A DNA stretch of 64,000 nucleotides from Marinobacter sp. (GCF_014859525.1 NZ_JACUUB010000001.1:1-64000), one strand, 5' to 3'. Positions 1-10,038 are shown, counted from the first letter of the stretch. A program made the numbers and translations. Notes: a model not told the origin generated them from the letters alone.

Positions 1-54
1 ACCTTCGACCAATTGGTTAAAAGCCAACTGCTCTACCAACTGAGCTAACGACCC
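1..54 (-). tRNA. tRNA-Lys (UUU), partial
   Basis: The 5' portion of a tRNA identical over the visible bases to the complete tRNA-Lys at 116-191. The anticodon loop CTTTTAA gives anticodon UUU. The 3' part (T arm, acceptor 3' strand) lies beyond the window edge. The two copies are separated by about 61 bp and probably form a tandem tRNA-Lys transcript. Confidence 0.93.
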
Positions 55-115
55 ATAGCTGGATGCCGGCCTTGCTTCCGGCGAACAAGCGTTCAAATGA
101 CCCTTGCTCTGCGTT

Positions 116-191
116 TGGTGGGTCGTGAAGGATTCGAACCTTCGACCAATTGGTTAAAAGCCAACTGCTCTACCAACTGAGCTAACGACCC
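116..191 (-). tRNA. tRNA-Lys (UUU)
   Basis: A complete 76-nt cloverleaf on the minus strand. The acceptor stem GGGTCGT pairs with ACGACCC, the D-arm contains AGCTCAGTTGGTAGAGC, the anticodon loop is CTTTTAA (UUU, lysine), and the T-arm contains GGTTCGAATCC. The 3' CCA is encoded in the DNA (positions 116-118). It is a second copy of the partial tRNA at the window start. Confidence 0.97.
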
Positions 192-309
192 AAACGAGGC
201 GCACATATTACTGATATTTCGTCGCTGATCAACCCCTTTCTCGGGGATTCCCCAACTTTTTTATCGATCCGGTCAAGATACAAACATCTCGGTTAATCTG
301 TAACCAGAT

Positions 310-1083
310 TCACGCAGACTCAAGAAACTTACGCGCAAGATCGGCTGCGCCAGTATCCGGATAGCGCTCTACAACGCTTTGCATCCGGCGCTTCGCTTCA
401 TCTTTTTCGCCCAGCCGATTCAACGTAATGCCAAGCTTGTAAACGGCGTCTGGCGCCTTACGGTGATCGTGGAACCGCGTGGCGACAATGGTAAAGGCCT
501 GTTTTGCCTGCTCCAGCTTCGGATCTGCCAGATACACTTCACCAAGCCAATAATAGGCATTAACGGTTAGATCGCCCTCTGGGTACTGGTCGATGAAATC
601 ATAGAGTTGGCTGATCGCGGCATCAAAGTCTTTCTTGTTGCGAATCAGGTCAATAATGGCGCTGTAGGTTTTCTGCTCCTCCGCACCCGGAGAACGATAC
701 ACTCTGGCTGGAGTCGAGCGCGTAGCCTCGCCAGGCCGGCTGGCCTGCGAATTTGCCGAAGCGTCGTCGGCAGCTTTGCTTTCAAGGCTCTTGGACAGAT
801 CCAGAATCCGCTGATCCAGATCCACGTACCGGTCACGGCTTTGCTGTTGCAACCGACTGACCTGATGCTGCTGCTCCTCAACCTGCCCCTGAAGCCTGCG
901 CACATCAGCCTGGAGTTGCTGGATCATATAGAACAATTCCGCAGTGGCCTGGTTGTTACCTGCCTTGCGCTGGGCCTCTGAGGTGTTGTTCTGAAACGCG
1001 GGTGTGGACGACTGTGCATGACTGACTCCCGCCAGGCCGAAGCCCAGCGGGAACAGCACTGTCGCCATGAGCAGTTTTCTCAT
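310..1083 (-). CDS. cpoB: Cell division coordinator CpoB (YbgF)
   Basis: Periplasmic TolA-binding protein of 257 aa that links peptidoglycan synthesis with Tol-Pal-driven outer-membrane constriction in characterised relatives. A Sec signal peptide ends at about residue 23 (SHA). Next comes a Gln/Arg-rich trimerising coiled coil (about 45-100), an Ala/Ser/Pro linker, and C-terminal TPR repeats (about 135-255) with motifs such as YWLGEVYL and AVYKLGITL. It is the last gene of the tol-pal cluster, 25 bp after pal, which is its usual place. The ATG start has GGAAGG upstream. Confidence 0.95.
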   Translation of the reverse strand: MRKLLMATVLFPLGFGLAGVSHAQSSTPAFQNNTSEAQRKAGNNQATAELFYMIQQLQADVRRLQGQVEEQQHQVSRLQQQSRDRYVDLDQRILDLSKSLESKAADDASANSQASRPGEATRSTPARVYRSPGAEEQKTYSAIIDLIRNKKDFDAAISQLYDFIDQYPEGDLTVNAYYWLGEVYLADPKLEQAKQAFTIVATRFHDHRKAPDAVYKLGITLNRLGEKDEAKRRMQSVVERYPDTGAADLARKFLESA

Positions 1084-1108
1084 GGGACCTTCCGATAGTT
1101 AGCTTTGA

Positions 1109-1678
1109 TTACTCGAACACCAGCTCAACGCGACGGTTCTGCGCCCAGGCGCTTTCCGAAGAACCATGCACAGCTGGCTTCTCTTCACCATAGCTTACGG
1201 TTTCAAGCTGACCACGGGAAGCACCGTTAACGACAAGGAATCGCTGAACTGCACTCGCGCGACGCTCGCCCAGCGCCAGGTTGTATTCTTTGGTGCCACG
1301 CTCATCGGTGTGACCCTCCAGTCGTACTTTCTGACGCGGATTGTCGGCCAGGAACCGAGCATGTGCGACCAGTACGTCCCGGGCTTCCTGCTTGATTTCA
1401 GAGGTGTCGAAATCGAAGTAGAAGACGGTGATGTTACGCAGGGCCTGTTGTTCTGCCTGCTGCTGAGCCGCCTGGCGTTCATCATCGGTCAAACCTCGGG
1501 ACGAAACGCCATCGCCATCCGCACCGCCATACACGGTAGAGCCGCCATCCTGATCGATAGCAGCCACGTCAGACCCGTAGGTACCGTCTTCCATGGTATC
1601 CCCGGTGGAGCTACAACCGGCTACCAGACCAACGGATAACAGCATTGCAAACGCTTTGGACTGTACTGAGAATTTCAT
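1109..1678 (-). CDS. pal: Peptidoglycan-associated lipoprotein Pal
   Basis: Outer-membrane lipoprotein of 189 aa that binds peptidoglycan and TolB. The lipobox LVAGC places the acylated cysteine at residue 22. A Gly/Asp-rich linker follows, then the OmpA-like peptidoglycan-binding domain (about 85-189) with FYFDFDTSEI, the conserved GHTDERGT and the terminal NRRVELVFE. It lies between tolB and cpoB, as is standard. The ATG start is preceded by GGAAGTG. The long Gly/Asp linker after the lipobox is the only variable part. Confidence 0.97.
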   Translation of the reverse strand: MKFSVQSKAFAMLLSVGLVAGCSSTGDTMEDGTYGSDVAAIDQDGGSTVYGGADGDGVSSRGLTDDERQAAQQQAEQQALRNITVFYFDFDTSEIKQEARDVLVAHARFLADNPRQKVRLEGHTDERGTKEYNLALGERRASAVQRFLVVNGASRGQLETVSYGEEKPAVHGSSESAWAQNRRVELVFE

Positions 1679-1724
1679 CTACACACTTCCTTTTTTGACT
1701 TGGTTTAATCGAACAACAACTTAA

Positions 1725-3062
1725 TCAGCGAACGATAGGACCCCACGCGGGCTCACGCACATCACCGTCCGCTGCAGGCAAGCTATAAGCTGCCCCACCG
1801 TTCGCTGACACTACCGTAAGCACACTGGTACCGTTTTGCTGGGTGGCATAAATCAACATGCGTCCGTTTGGCGAAACGCTGGGTGATTCATCGGACTCGG
1901 TTCGGGTGATGACGGTTTCCTCACCGTTTTTCAGATTAATTCGGGCGATGTGAAAGGCCCGATTTCTTTGATGAACGTAGTAAACATACTCGCCTTTGGC
2001 ATCCGGACGGGCACGGGCGTTGTAACGGCTGCCGAAGGTAATCCGCCGAGGTTCGGCACCCAGACGCTCCATATAATAGATCTGGGGCCCACCGGATCGG
2101 TCAGAGGTGAAAAAGATCCCCCTGCCGGCATGATCCCAGGCACCCTCGGTGTCAATCGCCCAATGATTAGTCAGCCTGGTGAGGTTGCCCGATGCAATTT
2201 CGAGCCGGTAAATCTCGGCGTTGCCATCTTTTGACAGAGTCAGCAACAAAGACTTGCCATCCGGCGACCAGGCCGGTGCTGAGTTGAGCCCCGGGAAGTC
2301 GGCGACTTTCTTGCGCTCACCGCTGGCCAGTTCATGGGTGAACACGACCGGCTTTCCGGTTTCAAATGACACGTAGGCCAACTGCTTGCCATCCGGCGAC
2401 CAGGCCGGCGAAAGAATCGGCTCCTTGCTTTCCAGGCGCACTCTGGCTCGCTTGCCATCAAGATCACTCACCTGAAGCCGATACAGGGTCTCGCCCCCCG
2501 TTCTGCTGAGCGTTACGTAGGCCAGCTTTGTGGAAAACACCCCTGGATCACCGGTAATAGCCTCGTAAACCCGATCACTGATGTGGTGGGCCAGGGTACG
2601 AACATTATTGGCAGAGGCTCCGGCAGTTTCACCCAGAATGCGTTCTTCACGGTTGACATCGAACAACTCGTATCTCGCCTCTATGCGCTCGCCCGAGCGT
2701 GTAAGCTGACCTACCAGAACATACCGTTGGCCAAGCATGCGCCAGTCGCGGAAATACACCTCTGACCGTTGTGATGGCAAACTGAGCATTCTGGTGGGCT
2801 CCAGCGGGCGAAACTCGCCGCTCATGGTCAGGTCGGCCTGAACAATACTGCTGACCTTGTCACCGGCGGGCATCGCGCCGCTCTCGGCAAAGGGCACCAC
2901 AGCGATCGGGATGGCTGAGTCTGCACCTTCGGTAATGCGAATGAGCAACTCCGCCCTGGCCGTGCTGGCAACCAGCATGGACACCAGCAGTGCGGTCAGC
3001 ACCGCGGCAAAAGAAAATCCCTGGCGATAAGCGTTATGTGCGTTCAAAGTCATAGGCCTCAC
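1725..3062 (-). CDS. tolB: Tol-Pal system translocation protein TolB
   Basis: Periplasmic beta-propeller protein that interacts with Pal and TolA. It is 445 aa from a GTG start whose first bases overlap the tolA stop (GTGA), which suggests translational coupling; an in-frame ATG at 3053 is an alternative start. The signal peptide ends near residue 37 (TARA). An N-terminal alpha/beta domain (about 38-170) is followed by PD40/WD-like propeller blades recognisable by repeated PAWSPDGK and SPSVSPNGR motifs (about 215-440). The order tolA-tolB-pal-cpoB is intact. Confidence 0.97.
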   Translation of the reverse strand: MRPMTLNAHNAYRQGFSFAAVLTALLVSMLVASTARAELLIRITEGADSAIPIAVVPFAESGAMPAGDKVSSIVQADLTMSGEFRPLEPTRMLSLPSQRSEVYFRDWRMLGQRYVLVGQLTRSGERIEARYELFDVNREERILGETAGASANNVRTLAHHISDRVYEAITGDPGVFSTKLAYVTLSRTGGETLYRLQVSDLDGKRARVRLESKEPILSPAWSPDGKQLAYVSFETGKPVVFTHELASGERKKVADFPGLNSAPAWSPDGKSLLLTLSKDGNAEIYRLEIASGNLTRLTNHWAIDTEGAWDHAGRGIFFTSDRSGGPQIYYMERLGAEPRRITFGSRYNARARPDAKGEYVYYVHQRNRAFHIARINLKNGEETVITRTESDESPSVSPNGRMLIYATQQNGTSVLTVVSANGGAAYSLPAADGDVREPAWGPIVR

Positions 3063-4102
3063 CGCAACCGTTGCGGGTTAAATTCAATGGTAAACTGACG
3101 GAAATAGCGCTCAAATGTATTCCGGTCCGAAGGCACAGGGTAACGACTTAACGACCGCACCGCCCCCAACGCCGAATTATCAAACGCGGTATTCCCGCTA
3201 CTGCTGACCAGCCTCGCGTTAACCAGTTCCCCGGTTGGCAACAAGGTTATCTGTATTCGGGCCGTCATGTCCTCCGTCGCCGACGACGGCGGATACCAGG
3301 CCTGACTCAGCCGCTCTCGAATCAGAGACTGATATCGTTCGCTCTCCGACAGCATTTGCGCCTCTCTCGCGCGGGCCGCTGCAGCCTCTTGCTGACGCCG
3401 GGCCTCGGCCTCGCGCTGACGATCGGACTCGTCCGCCAATGCCTCAAGCTGTTGCTCTCTCAAACGACGCTCCGCTTCCTGACGCCTGCGTTCCGCCTCT
3501 TGCCGGGCAGCTTCTTCCTGGCGTTTTCGCTCGGCCTCTTCCTGTTTACGCCGCTCTTCCTGGCGCCTTTTCTCTTCTTCGGCTTTGCGCTGCGCCTCTT
3601 CCTGCTGACGGCGCTCTTGCTCAGCCCGCTGACGCTCCCGCTCTTTAGCTTCAGCCTCTGCCCGCTGGCGCGCAGCCTCTTGCTCACGAGCTTGCTGCTG
3701 TTCGCGCTCTCGCGCCTGGGCTTGTTGCCGCTGCTGCTCTTCTTGCTGTCGCTGCCTGGCCTGAGCCTCAGCCTGCGCCTGACGCTCAGCCTCTTGCCGG
3801 GCCTGTTCTTGCTGTCGCCTGCGTTCAGCTTCTTCTTCCTGACGTTCCCGCTCCTGCTGTTGGCGGCGCTCTTGATCACGATCTCGCTGGTCCTGATCAT
3901 CGACCACCGGGCTGGGTCGCGGCTCCGGACTGACCAGGCGCGCAGAGATCTGCCTGGGCTCAGGCTCAGACACCGGCGATGTCCAGGACCAGCCGGCAAG
4001 GGCAATTCCGACAATCAGCAAGTGTAAGGCCAACGACATCACCACCGGTGATTTCAGCGATGCAGGCTCGGTACTGATAATTTCCCGTTTGTGACCCTTC
4101 AC
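3059..4102 (-). CDS. tolA: Cell envelope integrity protein TolA
   Basis: Inner-membrane protein that spans the periplasm and couples TolQR energy to TolB-Pal. It is 347 aa from a GTG start, 18 bp after tolR. A single membrane segment lies at about residues 19-42. A very long Gln/Arg/Glu/Ala-rich helical domain II follows (about 60-250), and the C-terminal TolA domain III (about 250-347) contains YQSLIRERLSQAWYPP. The low-complexity domain makes long antisense open frames that are not genes. Domain II is richer in Arg/Gln than the Ala/Lys-rich E. coli version. Confidence 0.95.
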   Translation of the reverse strand: MKGHKREIISTEPASLKSPVVMSLALHLLIVGIALAGWSWTSPVSEPEPRQISARLVSPEPRPSPVVDDQDQRDRDQERRQQQERERQEEEAERRRQQEQARQEAERQAQAEAQARQRQQEEQQRQQAQAREREQQQAREQEAARQRAEAEAKERERQRAEQERRQQEEAQRKAEEEKRRQEERRKQEEAERKRQEEAARQEAERRRQEAERRLREQQLEALADESDRQREAEARRQQEAAAARAREAQMLSESERYQSLIRERLSQAWYPPSSATEDMTARIQITLLPTGELVNARLVSSSGNTAFDNSALGAVRSLSRYPVPSDRNTFERYFRQFTIEFNPQRLR

Positions 4103-4120
4103 AACAATAATGCCACCCTG

Positions 4121-4570
4121 TTACTGCCTTTCCCGGGGCGTGTCGGTGATTAAACCAACACCGGTTGCACCCGCAGCCTGGAGTTCAGCCATTAATCTGA
4201 CCACCACTCCGTATTCAACAAATTCATCGCCTCGCACCAATACTTCCCCACTGGTACGTTGTGACAGGATGTTAGCAACCTGCTCCCTGACCTCCGACAA
4301 AGACATGGGATCACCGCTGCGATCACCTACCTCCAGGTAATAGGCACCATTGCTGTCCACCGAGACCGTTATAGACTCCACATCCTTATCTTGCTGGATC
4401 GGGTCTGATGTGGTTTGAGGCAAATCCACTTTCACGCCCTGGGTCAGCATCGGTGCCGTCACCATAAAGATCACCAGCAGCACCAGCATAACGTCGATAT
4501 AAGGCACTACGTTGATCTCTGACATCGGTTTGCGCCGACTCTGGGACATCATGCCCTTCATGCCGCTCAT
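4121..4570 (-). CDS. tolR: Biopolymer transport protein TolR
   Basis: Inner-membrane subunit of the TolQR proton-driven motor, 149 aa. The single N-terminal membrane segment (about 19-42) carries the conserved Asp26 in VVPYIDVMLVLLV, the residue thought to carry protons in this family. The rest is the periplasmic ExbD/TolR domain. The ATG start has GGGAG upstream. It lies between tolQ and tolA. A second ExbD-type protein is encoded at 31224-31649. Confidence 0.96.
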   Translation of the reverse strand: MSGMKGMMSQSRRKPMSEINVVPYIDVMLVLLVIFMVTAPMLTQGVKVDLPQTTSDPIQQDKDVESITVSVDSNGAYYLEVGDRSGDPMSLSEVREQVANILSQRTSGEVLVRGDEFVEYGVVVRLMAELQAAGATGVGLITDTPRERQ

Positions 4571-4601
4571 ACCGTTACACTCCCGTTACCGATAACCGCC
4601 A

Positions 4602-5288
4602 TCAGGCAGCCTGATCGTTGTTGTGCACACGCCTGTGCAGAATGCTGGAAAACTCTTCGGCGAAGGTTTCGTAGTTCTTCAGAAGCGCATCCGACATGGC
4701 CGAAAAACGGTTATAGGCGATAACGGCCGGAATCGCGGCAAACAAACCCATAGCAGTTGCGATCAAAGCCTCGGAAATACCAGGCGCCACCGTAGCCAAC
4801 GTTGCCTGTTGCGCCTGAGCAAGGCCACGGAAGGAGTTCATGATGCCCCACACCGTACCGAACAAGCCGACGTAGGGGCTGGTTGAGCCAACGGTGGCCA
4901 AAAACGGCTGGTGCATTTCCAGACGTTCCTGCTCGCGTGAGAACGCAACGCGCATCGCCCGCTGGGTACCTTCCATCACGGCATCGGCATCCCTGCTTTG
5001 CTGGCGCAAGCGGGAGAACTCCTTGAAGCCGGCGCGGAATACCGATTCCATACCGGAGAACGGGGTCGGATTGGCATTCACCTCTTTGTAAAGCTGGCCA
5101 AGATCCATACCAGACCAAAATCGTTCCTCAAACGCCAATTGCGCCTGTTTCGCCTGCCGAAATACCTGAACACGCTGAAATATCAACGCCCAGGACACCA
5201 CCGACGCCACCACCAGCAACAACATGACCAACTGCACCAGAATCCCGGCATTGGCAATCAAATACCAGACTGAAAGTTCCGCTTCCAC
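4602..5288 (-). CDS. tolQ: Tol-Pal system protein TolQ
   Basis: MotA/TolQ/ExbB proton-channel protein of 228 aa, three predicted membrane segments: about 8-35, then two in the C-terminal half including PYVGLFGTVWGIMNSF and the segment after ISEALIATAMGLFAAIPAV. With TolR it powers TolA. The GTG start has GGGAG upstream. It follows ybgC in the usual ybgC-tolQRAB-pal-cpoB order. Confidence 0.96.
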   Translation of the reverse strand: MEAELSVWYLIANAGILVQLVMLLLVVASVVSWALIFQRVQVFRQAKQAQLAFEERFWSGMDLGQLYKEVNANPTPFSGMESVFRAGFKEFSRLRQQSRDADAVMEGTQRAMRVAFSREQERLEMHQPFLATVGSTSPYVGLFGTVWGIMNSFRGLAQAQQATLATVAPGISEALIATAMGLFAAIPAVIAYNRFSAMSDALLKNYETFAEEFSSILHRRVHNNDQAA

Positions 5289-5326
5289 TGTGCACTCCCG
5301 ACTAAGTTTGTATGCTTTTCAATAAA

Positions 5327-5752
5327 TTACAGAAACTTTTTAAGAATCATTTGCATATTATCTGGCAACCTGCGCGGGCGGCCTGTATCCAGCGCAATAC
5401 ACGCAACACGCACCTCGGCCTCGCACAGTAGCCGGCGATCAGCTGATCTGAACACCTGCTGCCGAAATGTCATCCACACCCGCGACGAGGCAATCGGCTC
5501 TGCGGTTACCAGCACCTGATCATCCAGCCTGGCCGGAACCAGGTAGTGCAGATTCATGCGCTGCACCACGTAACTGATGTTGTCCTCCAGCCCCGCTCTG
5601 AGGCCGACGCCCTGGCTTCGAACCCACTCTGTCCTGGCTCTCTCCATGAAGTGGAGATACTTGGCGTGAAACACAATGCCGCCGGCATCCGTGTCTTCGA
5701 TATACACCCGGATCGGCAGTTCAAAAACCTCTTTACTCGCGCCATCAGTCAA
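5327..5752 (-). CDS. ybgC: Tol-Pal-associated acyl-CoA thioesterase YbgC
   Basis: Hot-dog-fold acyl-CoA thioesterase. The motif [19 protein letters not shown] contains the conserved Asp and His/Tyr region of the 4-hydroxybenzoyl-CoA thioesterase family. I chose a TTG start at 5752: it overlaps the ruvB stop by 8 bp, has GAGAGGG about 8 nt upstream, and yields 141 aa, near the usual 130-140. An upstream ATG at 5809 would give 160 aa but overlaps ruvB by 65 bp. It sits at the head of the tol genes, as in most Gammaproteobacteria. Its physiological substrate is not evident from sequence. Confidence 0.9.
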   Translation of the reverse strand: MTDGASKEVFELPIRVYIEDTDAGGIVFHAKYLHFMERARTEWVRSQGVGLRAGLEDNISYVVQRMNLHYLVPARLDDQVLVTAEPIASSRVWMTFRQQVFRSADRRLLCEAEVRVACIALDTGRPRRLPDNMQMILKKFL

Positions 5753-6776
5753 AGGAGCCGCCCTCTCTGTCCGATTTCGGCGGCACCACACCAAAGTGCT
5801 GGTAAGCACTGGACGTTACCATGCGGCCTCTTGGCGTTCGCAGCATATAGCCCTGCTGAATCAGGAAAGGCTCCAGAACATCCTCGATCGTGCCCCGCTC
5901 CTCACTGATGGCAGCCGCCAGACTCTCGACACCCACTGGACCACCATCGAATTTCTCGATCATCGCCAACAACAGCCGGCGGTCCATGTGATCAAAACCC
6001 TGACTGTCCACTTTCAACATGTTCAGCGCCTGATCGGCAATGTCTGCGGTGATGCGACCGTCGGCGCGCACCTCTGCAAAATCCCTCACGCGCCTGAGTA
6101 AGCGGTTAGCAATCCTTGGTGTGCCACGAGACCGGCGGGCTATCTCAAACGCCCCGGCGCTGTCGATAGACACCGACGACAACCGGGCAGACCGCGTGAT
6201 GATGTGCGTCAAATCCTGCGTGTTGTAAAACTCCAGGCGCTGAACAATACCAAACCGGTCACGCAGCGGTGACGTTAGCAAGCCGGCACGCGTGGTCGCT
6301 CCTACCAGGGTAAATGGCGGTAAATCCAGCTTGATAGACCGGGCCGCAGGGCCTTCGCCGATCATAATGTCCAGCTGGTAGTCCTCCATGGCCGGATACA
6401 AGACTTCCTCTACCGCCGCACTCAGACGATGGATCTCGTCAATAAACAAGACATCGCCTTCTTCGAGATTGGTGAGCATTGCTGCAAGGTCACCGGCTTT
6501 TTCCAGTACCGGCCCGGAGGTCGTCTTGATGGCCACACCCATTTCGTTAGCAATGATGTTCGCCAACGTGGTTTTACCGAGCCCGGGTGGGCCAAAGATC
6601 AAAACATGATCCAGGGCCTCCTGGCGGGCTCGTGCAGCAGAAATAAAAATTTCCATCTGCTCCCGAACCGTCGGCTGACCAACATACTCGGATAACAAGG
6701 TCGGGCGAATAGCTCGATCATGCACTTCCTCGTATTCACCGCCCTTTGCCGATATCAGTCGGTCGGATTCAATCAT
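5745..6776 (-). CDS. ruvB: Holliday junction branch migration helicase RuvB
   Basis: AAA+ motor of the RuvAB branch-migration complex, 343 aa. Walker [10 protein letters not shown] is at about residues 62-70, and Walker B is LFIDEIHRL. The C-terminal winged helix (about 265-335) includes the conserved RTPRGR. An ATG start is used. A terminator-like hairpin separates it from ruvA (6897-6927), so ruvB probably starts a new transcript running into ybgC and tol. Confidence 0.98.
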   Translation of the reverse strand: MIESDRLISAKGGEYEEVHDRAIRPTLLSEYVGQPTVREQMEIFISAARARQEALDHVLIFGPPGLGKTTLANIIANEMGVAIKTTSGPVLEKAGDLAAMLTNLEEGDVLFIDEIHRLSAAVEEVLYPAMEDYQLDIMIGEGPAARSIKLDLPPFTLVGATTRAGLLTSPLRDRFGIVQRLEFYNTQDLTHIITRSARLSSVSIDSAGAFEIARRSRGTPRIANRLLRRVRDFAEVRADGRITADIADQALNMLKVDSQGFDHMDRRLLLAMIEKFDGGPVGVESLAAAISEERGTIEDVLEPFLIQQGYMLRTPRGRMVTSSAYQHFGVVPPKSDREGGSFD

Positions 6777-6896
6777 GGCATTATCCGCTTGCTGGGAATA
6801 AACAACCTGCCCGCTTGTTCAGGATGCACCAATTGTACAAAGGGCATTGTGGGAGTCACGTTACGCTCTCTACACATTGGTGTCATGAGGCGACAT

Positions 6897-6927
6897 AAAA
6901 AAGCCGGAGAATCAGAAATTACCCGGC
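6897..6927 (-). terminator. Probable rho-independent terminator after ruvA
   Basis: Read on the minus strand, GCCGG and CCGGC flank a 15-nt loop and are followed directly by TTTTTT. The first arm overlaps the last codons of ruvA. The stem is only 5 bp, but the U-tract is clean. It would separate ruvCA from ruvB-ybgC-tol. Confidence 0.6.
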
Positions 6928-7548
6928 CGGAATCATATTGCGCAAGGCGAGACGAATCAGCGTCTCGCTGGTCATCTCCGGCTCCGCGACTTTGGCGATC
7001 GCTCTGGCAGCCTCCTGGGGCTTGTAACCGAGTGAAATCAGGGCGGATTCCGCTTCTTCTCTGGGATCGTGATTTGCCACAGGCGCTACCTGAAGCTCGC
7101 CTGAACCGGTCACACCCGGTGCAGCTGGTATAAACTGCCCCTCGAGCTGACCAATTCGATCGGTCATTTCAATCAATAACCGCTCGGCCGTTTTCTTGCC
7201 GACACCGGGCAGTTTGACCAGTGAGCTGACGTCTCGCGCCTCAACACAGCGGATAAACTGTTGCGCATCCAGGCCGGAGAGAATACCCACCGCAAGCTTC
7301 GGCCCTACCCCGTTAACCTTGATCAACAACCGGAACAGATTACGATCCAGCCGGGAGGCAAAGCCAAAGAGGCTCTGGGCATCTTCGCGAACAGCAAAGT
7401 GTGTGTGCAGGGTGACTTCCTGCCCGATCTCTGGCAGGTGAAAGAAAGTGGTGTAGGGAATATCAATTTCATAACCCAGCCCGGAACACTCAACCAGTGC
7501 ATGGCCTGGGTTTTTTTCTACAAGCAATCCTCGGATACGACCAATCAA
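6919..7548 (-). CDS. ruvA: Holliday junction branch migration protein RuvA
   Basis: Tetrameric Holliday-junction-binding protein, 209 aa. It starts with MIGRIRGLL (OB fold), continues with helix-hairpin-helix motifs (VNGVGPKLAVGILSG and LPGVGKKTAERLLIEM), and ends with the C-terminal RuvB-interacting three-helix domain (about 160-209) after a flexible linker. The start is TTG, supported by AGGAG 7 nt upstream. It lies 30 bp after ruvC. Confidence 0.97.
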   Translation of the reverse strand: MIGRIRGLLVEKNPGHALVECSGLGYEIDIPYTTFFHLPEIGQEVTLHTHFAVREDAQSLFGFASRLDRNLFRLLIKVNGVGPKLAVGILSGLDAQQFIRCVEARDVSSLVKLPGVGKKTAERLLIEMTDRIGQLEGQFIPAAPGVTGSGELQVAPVANHDPREEAESALISLGYKPQEAARAIAKVAEPEMTSETLIRLALRNMIPAG

Positions 7549-7578
7549 AGCAGGTCTCCTGTGGCTGTTGTGAGCTTG

Positions 7579-8106
7579 TTATTGTCGCCGGACACGCCCA
7601 CCCCTGACCTTGCCACCGATCCCGGCCAGCTTGAGCATGCTCTGGTTCATGTGGGCATGGCATAAGGCAATAGCCAGAGCGTCGGCGGCGTCTTCCTGAG
7701 GCTTGCGCGACAACCCCAACAGGGTCTGCACCATGTGTTGGATCTGGGCCTTGTCGGCGCCGCCGGTGCCGACTACCGCCTGCTTTACCTGCCTTGCGGA
7801 GTACTCATGCACCGCCAATCCACTGTTGGCAGCACTGACAATGGCCGCGCCCCGGGCCTGACCCAGCTTGAGGGCAGAATCTGGATTGCGTGCCATGAAT
7901 ACTTGCTCGATGGCAAATTCTTCAGGACGATACTCGCCAATCAGCACTGCGAGGCTTTGAAAAATGGTTTGCAGGCGCTCCGCCATCGGCTTTTCACCAA
8001 CCCGGATGCAGCCGCTGTCGAGGTATTCGATCTGGCGGCCATCCACGCGAATGATGCCGTAACCGGTAATTCGGGAGCCCGGATCTACTCCAAGGATGAT
8101 TGGCAT
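7579..8106 (-). CDS. ruvC: Crossover junction endodeoxyribonuclease RuvC
   Basis: Holliday-junction resolvase, 175 aa from the ATG at 8106, which has GAGGGCAGGCGG upstream and matches the family length of about 172. The open frame extends 28 codons upstream, but that extension has no family similarity that I recognise. Acidic catalytic residues are visible in LGVDPGSR (Asp8), FAIEQVF (Glu) and [12 protein letters not shown] (two Asp). It is directly downstream of aspS; the yebC gene usually found between them is absent. Confidence 0.97.
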   Translation of the reverse strand: MPIILGVDPGSRITGYGIIRVDGRQIEYLDSGCIRVGEKPMAERLQTIFQSLAVLIGEYRPEEFAIEQVFMARNPDSALKLGQARGAAIVSAANSGLAVHEYSARQVKQAVVGTGGADKAQIQHMVQTLLGLSRKPQEDAADALAIALCHAHMNQSMLKLAGIGGKVRGGRVRRQ

Positions 8107-8190
8107 CCGCCTGCCCTCAGAGGTGCATTGGTCATACCAGCATGCCGGGCCGGGAATGCGGACACTGCCCGCTCTCCCGACCCCAGGCAC

Positions 8191-9990
8191 TTACTCTTGG
8201 TCTTCTGCTTTGTTGCCTTCAACCGGCTTGGCAGAGCGACGCAGGCGAATGTGCAACTCTTTGAGCTGTTTTTCGTCTACTTCGCCCGGCGCCTGAGTCA
8301 TCAGGCAGGTGGCGCTCTGGGTCTTCGGGAAGGCAATCACGTCACGAATCGACGACGAGCCGGTCATCAGCATCACCAGACGGTCCAGGCCAAAGGCCAG
8401 GCCACCGTGAGGTGGGCAACCAAACTTCAGTGCGTCCAGCAGGAAGCCGAACTTGGCTCGGGCTTCTTCCTCACCAATGCCAAGAATGCGGAAAACAGTT
8501 TCCTGCATCTTGCCGTCGTGAATACGGATAGAACCGCCGCCCAGCTCGGTGCCGTTCAGCACCATGTCGTAGGCACGGGACAGTGCGGTAGCGGGATCGG
8601 AGGCCAGCTCTTCCGGGCTGCACGAGGGTGCTGTGAACGGATGATGAATGGCCGTCAGGCCACCATCCGAGGTCTCTTCGAACATCGGGAAGTCGACAAC
8701 CCACATCGGTGCCCACTCGCAGGTCAACATGTTCAGATCGTGGCCGACTTTGATGCGTAATGCGCCCAGCGCTTCGTTGACCACAGTGGCTTTGTCGGCA
8801 CCGAAGAACACGATGTCGCCGTCTTCCGCACCCACGCGCTCGATGATCGCCAGGGCAATGTCATCACCCAGGAACTTCACAATCGGAGACTGCAAGCCTT
8901 CGACACCTTTGGCCAGGTCGTTAACCTTGATGTAGGCCAGGCCCTTGGCCCCATAGATGCCAACAAATTTGGTGTAGTCGTCGATCTGCTTTCGGCTCAG
9001 CTCGCCACCTTTCGGGACGCGCAGCGCCGCAACACGGCCTTTCGGGTCTTTTGCCGGGCCAGCGAATACTTTAAAGTCGACGCCTTCAACCAGGTCACCA
9101 ACGTCGAGCAGTTCGAGCGGAATCCGCAGGTCTGGTTTGTCACTACCAAAACGCTGCATGGCTTCGGAGTATGGCATGCGCGGGAAGTCTGGCAGCTCAA
9201 CATCCAGCACGTCTTTGAACAGGGACCGAATCATGTCTTCGTTCAGCTGCATCAAAGTCTCTTCGTCAATGAAGGAGGCCTCGATATCTACCTGGGTAAA
9301 TTCAGGCTGGCGATCTGCCCGCAGGTCTTCGTCGCGGAAACATTTGGCGATCTGGTAGTAGCGATCAACGCCAGACACCATCAGCATTTGTTTGAACAGC
9401 TGAGGTGACTGGGGCAGCGCAAAGAAGGAACCGTCGTGGGTCCGGCTGGGTACCAGGTAATCGCGGGCACCTTCCGGGGTGGCCCGGGTCAGAATGGGCG
9501 TTTCCACATCCATGAAGCCGCGGCTGTCCAGGAAGTTACGGATGTAGCTGGTAACCCGGGAGCGGAAGCGCAGACGATTGATCATTTCTGGCCGACGCAG
9601 GTCGATAAAGCGGTAACGCAGGCGAACGTCTTCGCCCACGTCTACGTGTTCATCCAGCGGGAACGGCGGGGTGGCGGCTGCGTTCAGGATAACCAGCTCT
9701 TTACCCAGCAGCTCTACCTGGCCGGTAGGCATAGTGTTGTTTTCGGTGCCGGCAGGGCGACGACGTACGCGGCCAGTGATTTTGACCACAAATTCGCTAC
9801 GGACTTTTTCCGCCAGACCAAAGCTTTCAGGGGTGTCTGGATCGATAACCACCTGAGACATGCCATCCCGATCCCGCAGATCCAGGAAGATAACCCCGCC
9901 GTGGTCACGGCGGCGGTGTACCCATCCGCAGAGTGTGACTTCCTGATCAATGTGGGATTCGTTGATCCCACCGCAATAATGACTGCGCAT
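8191..9990 (-). CDS. aspS: Aspartate--tRNA ligase
   Basis: Class II aminoacyl-tRNA synthetase of the bacterial type, 599 aa. An N-terminal OB-fold anticodon-binding domain (about 1-105, with [15 protein letters not shown]) is followed by the catalytic core with motif 2 ([20 protein letters not shown]), an inserted GAD domain (about 290-415) and motif 3 ([13 protein letters not shown], about 525-540). It attaches Asp to tRNA-Asp. The ATG start is preceded by a long leader with a perfect inverted repeat (10039-10149), and a TATAAT at 10206-10211 is a candidate -10 box. Confidence 0.98.
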   Translation of the reverse strand: MRSHYCGGINESHIDQEVTLCGWVHRRRDHGGVIFLDLRDRDGMSQVVIDPDTPESFGLAEKVRSEFVVKITGRVRRRPAGTENNTMPTGQVELLGKELVILNAAATPPFPLDEHVDVGEDVRLRYRFIDLRRPEMINRLRFRSRVTSYIRNFLDSRGFMDVETPILTRATPEGARDYLVPSRTHDGSFFALPQSPQLFKQMLMVSGVDRYYQIAKCFRDEDLRADRQPEFTQVDIEASFIDEETLMQLNEDMIRSLFKDVLDVELPDFPRMPYSEAMQRFGSDKPDLRIPLELLDVGDLVEGVDFKVFAGPAKDPKGRVAALRVPKGGELSRKQIDDYTKFVGIYGAKGLAYIKVNDLAKGVEGLQSPIVKFLGDDIALAIIERVGAEDGDIVFFGADKATVVNEALGALRIKVGHDLNMLTCEWAPMWVVDFPMFEETSDGGLTAIHHPFTAPSCSPEELASDPATALSRAYDMVLNGTELGGGSIRIHDGKMQETVFRILGIGEEEARAKFGFLLDALKFGCPPHGGLAFGLDRLVMLMTGSSSIRDVIAFPKTQSATCLMTQAPGEVDEKQLKELHIRLRRSAKPVEGNKAEDQE

Positions 9991-10038
9991 ATCGGTTCCC
10001 GTTCGTTCTGAATGTGTGCGTTAATTCGTGATGTCTGG

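Noticed and set aside
3356-4027. A 223-codon Leu/Phe-rich plus-strand open frame
   Set aside because: It is the antisense of the repetitive Gln/Arg/Glu-rich domain of tolA; the composition is an artefact of that repeat.
7735-8760. A 341-codon plus-strand open frame across ruvC and aspS
   Set aside because: It is antisense to two certain genes and has no recognisable features.
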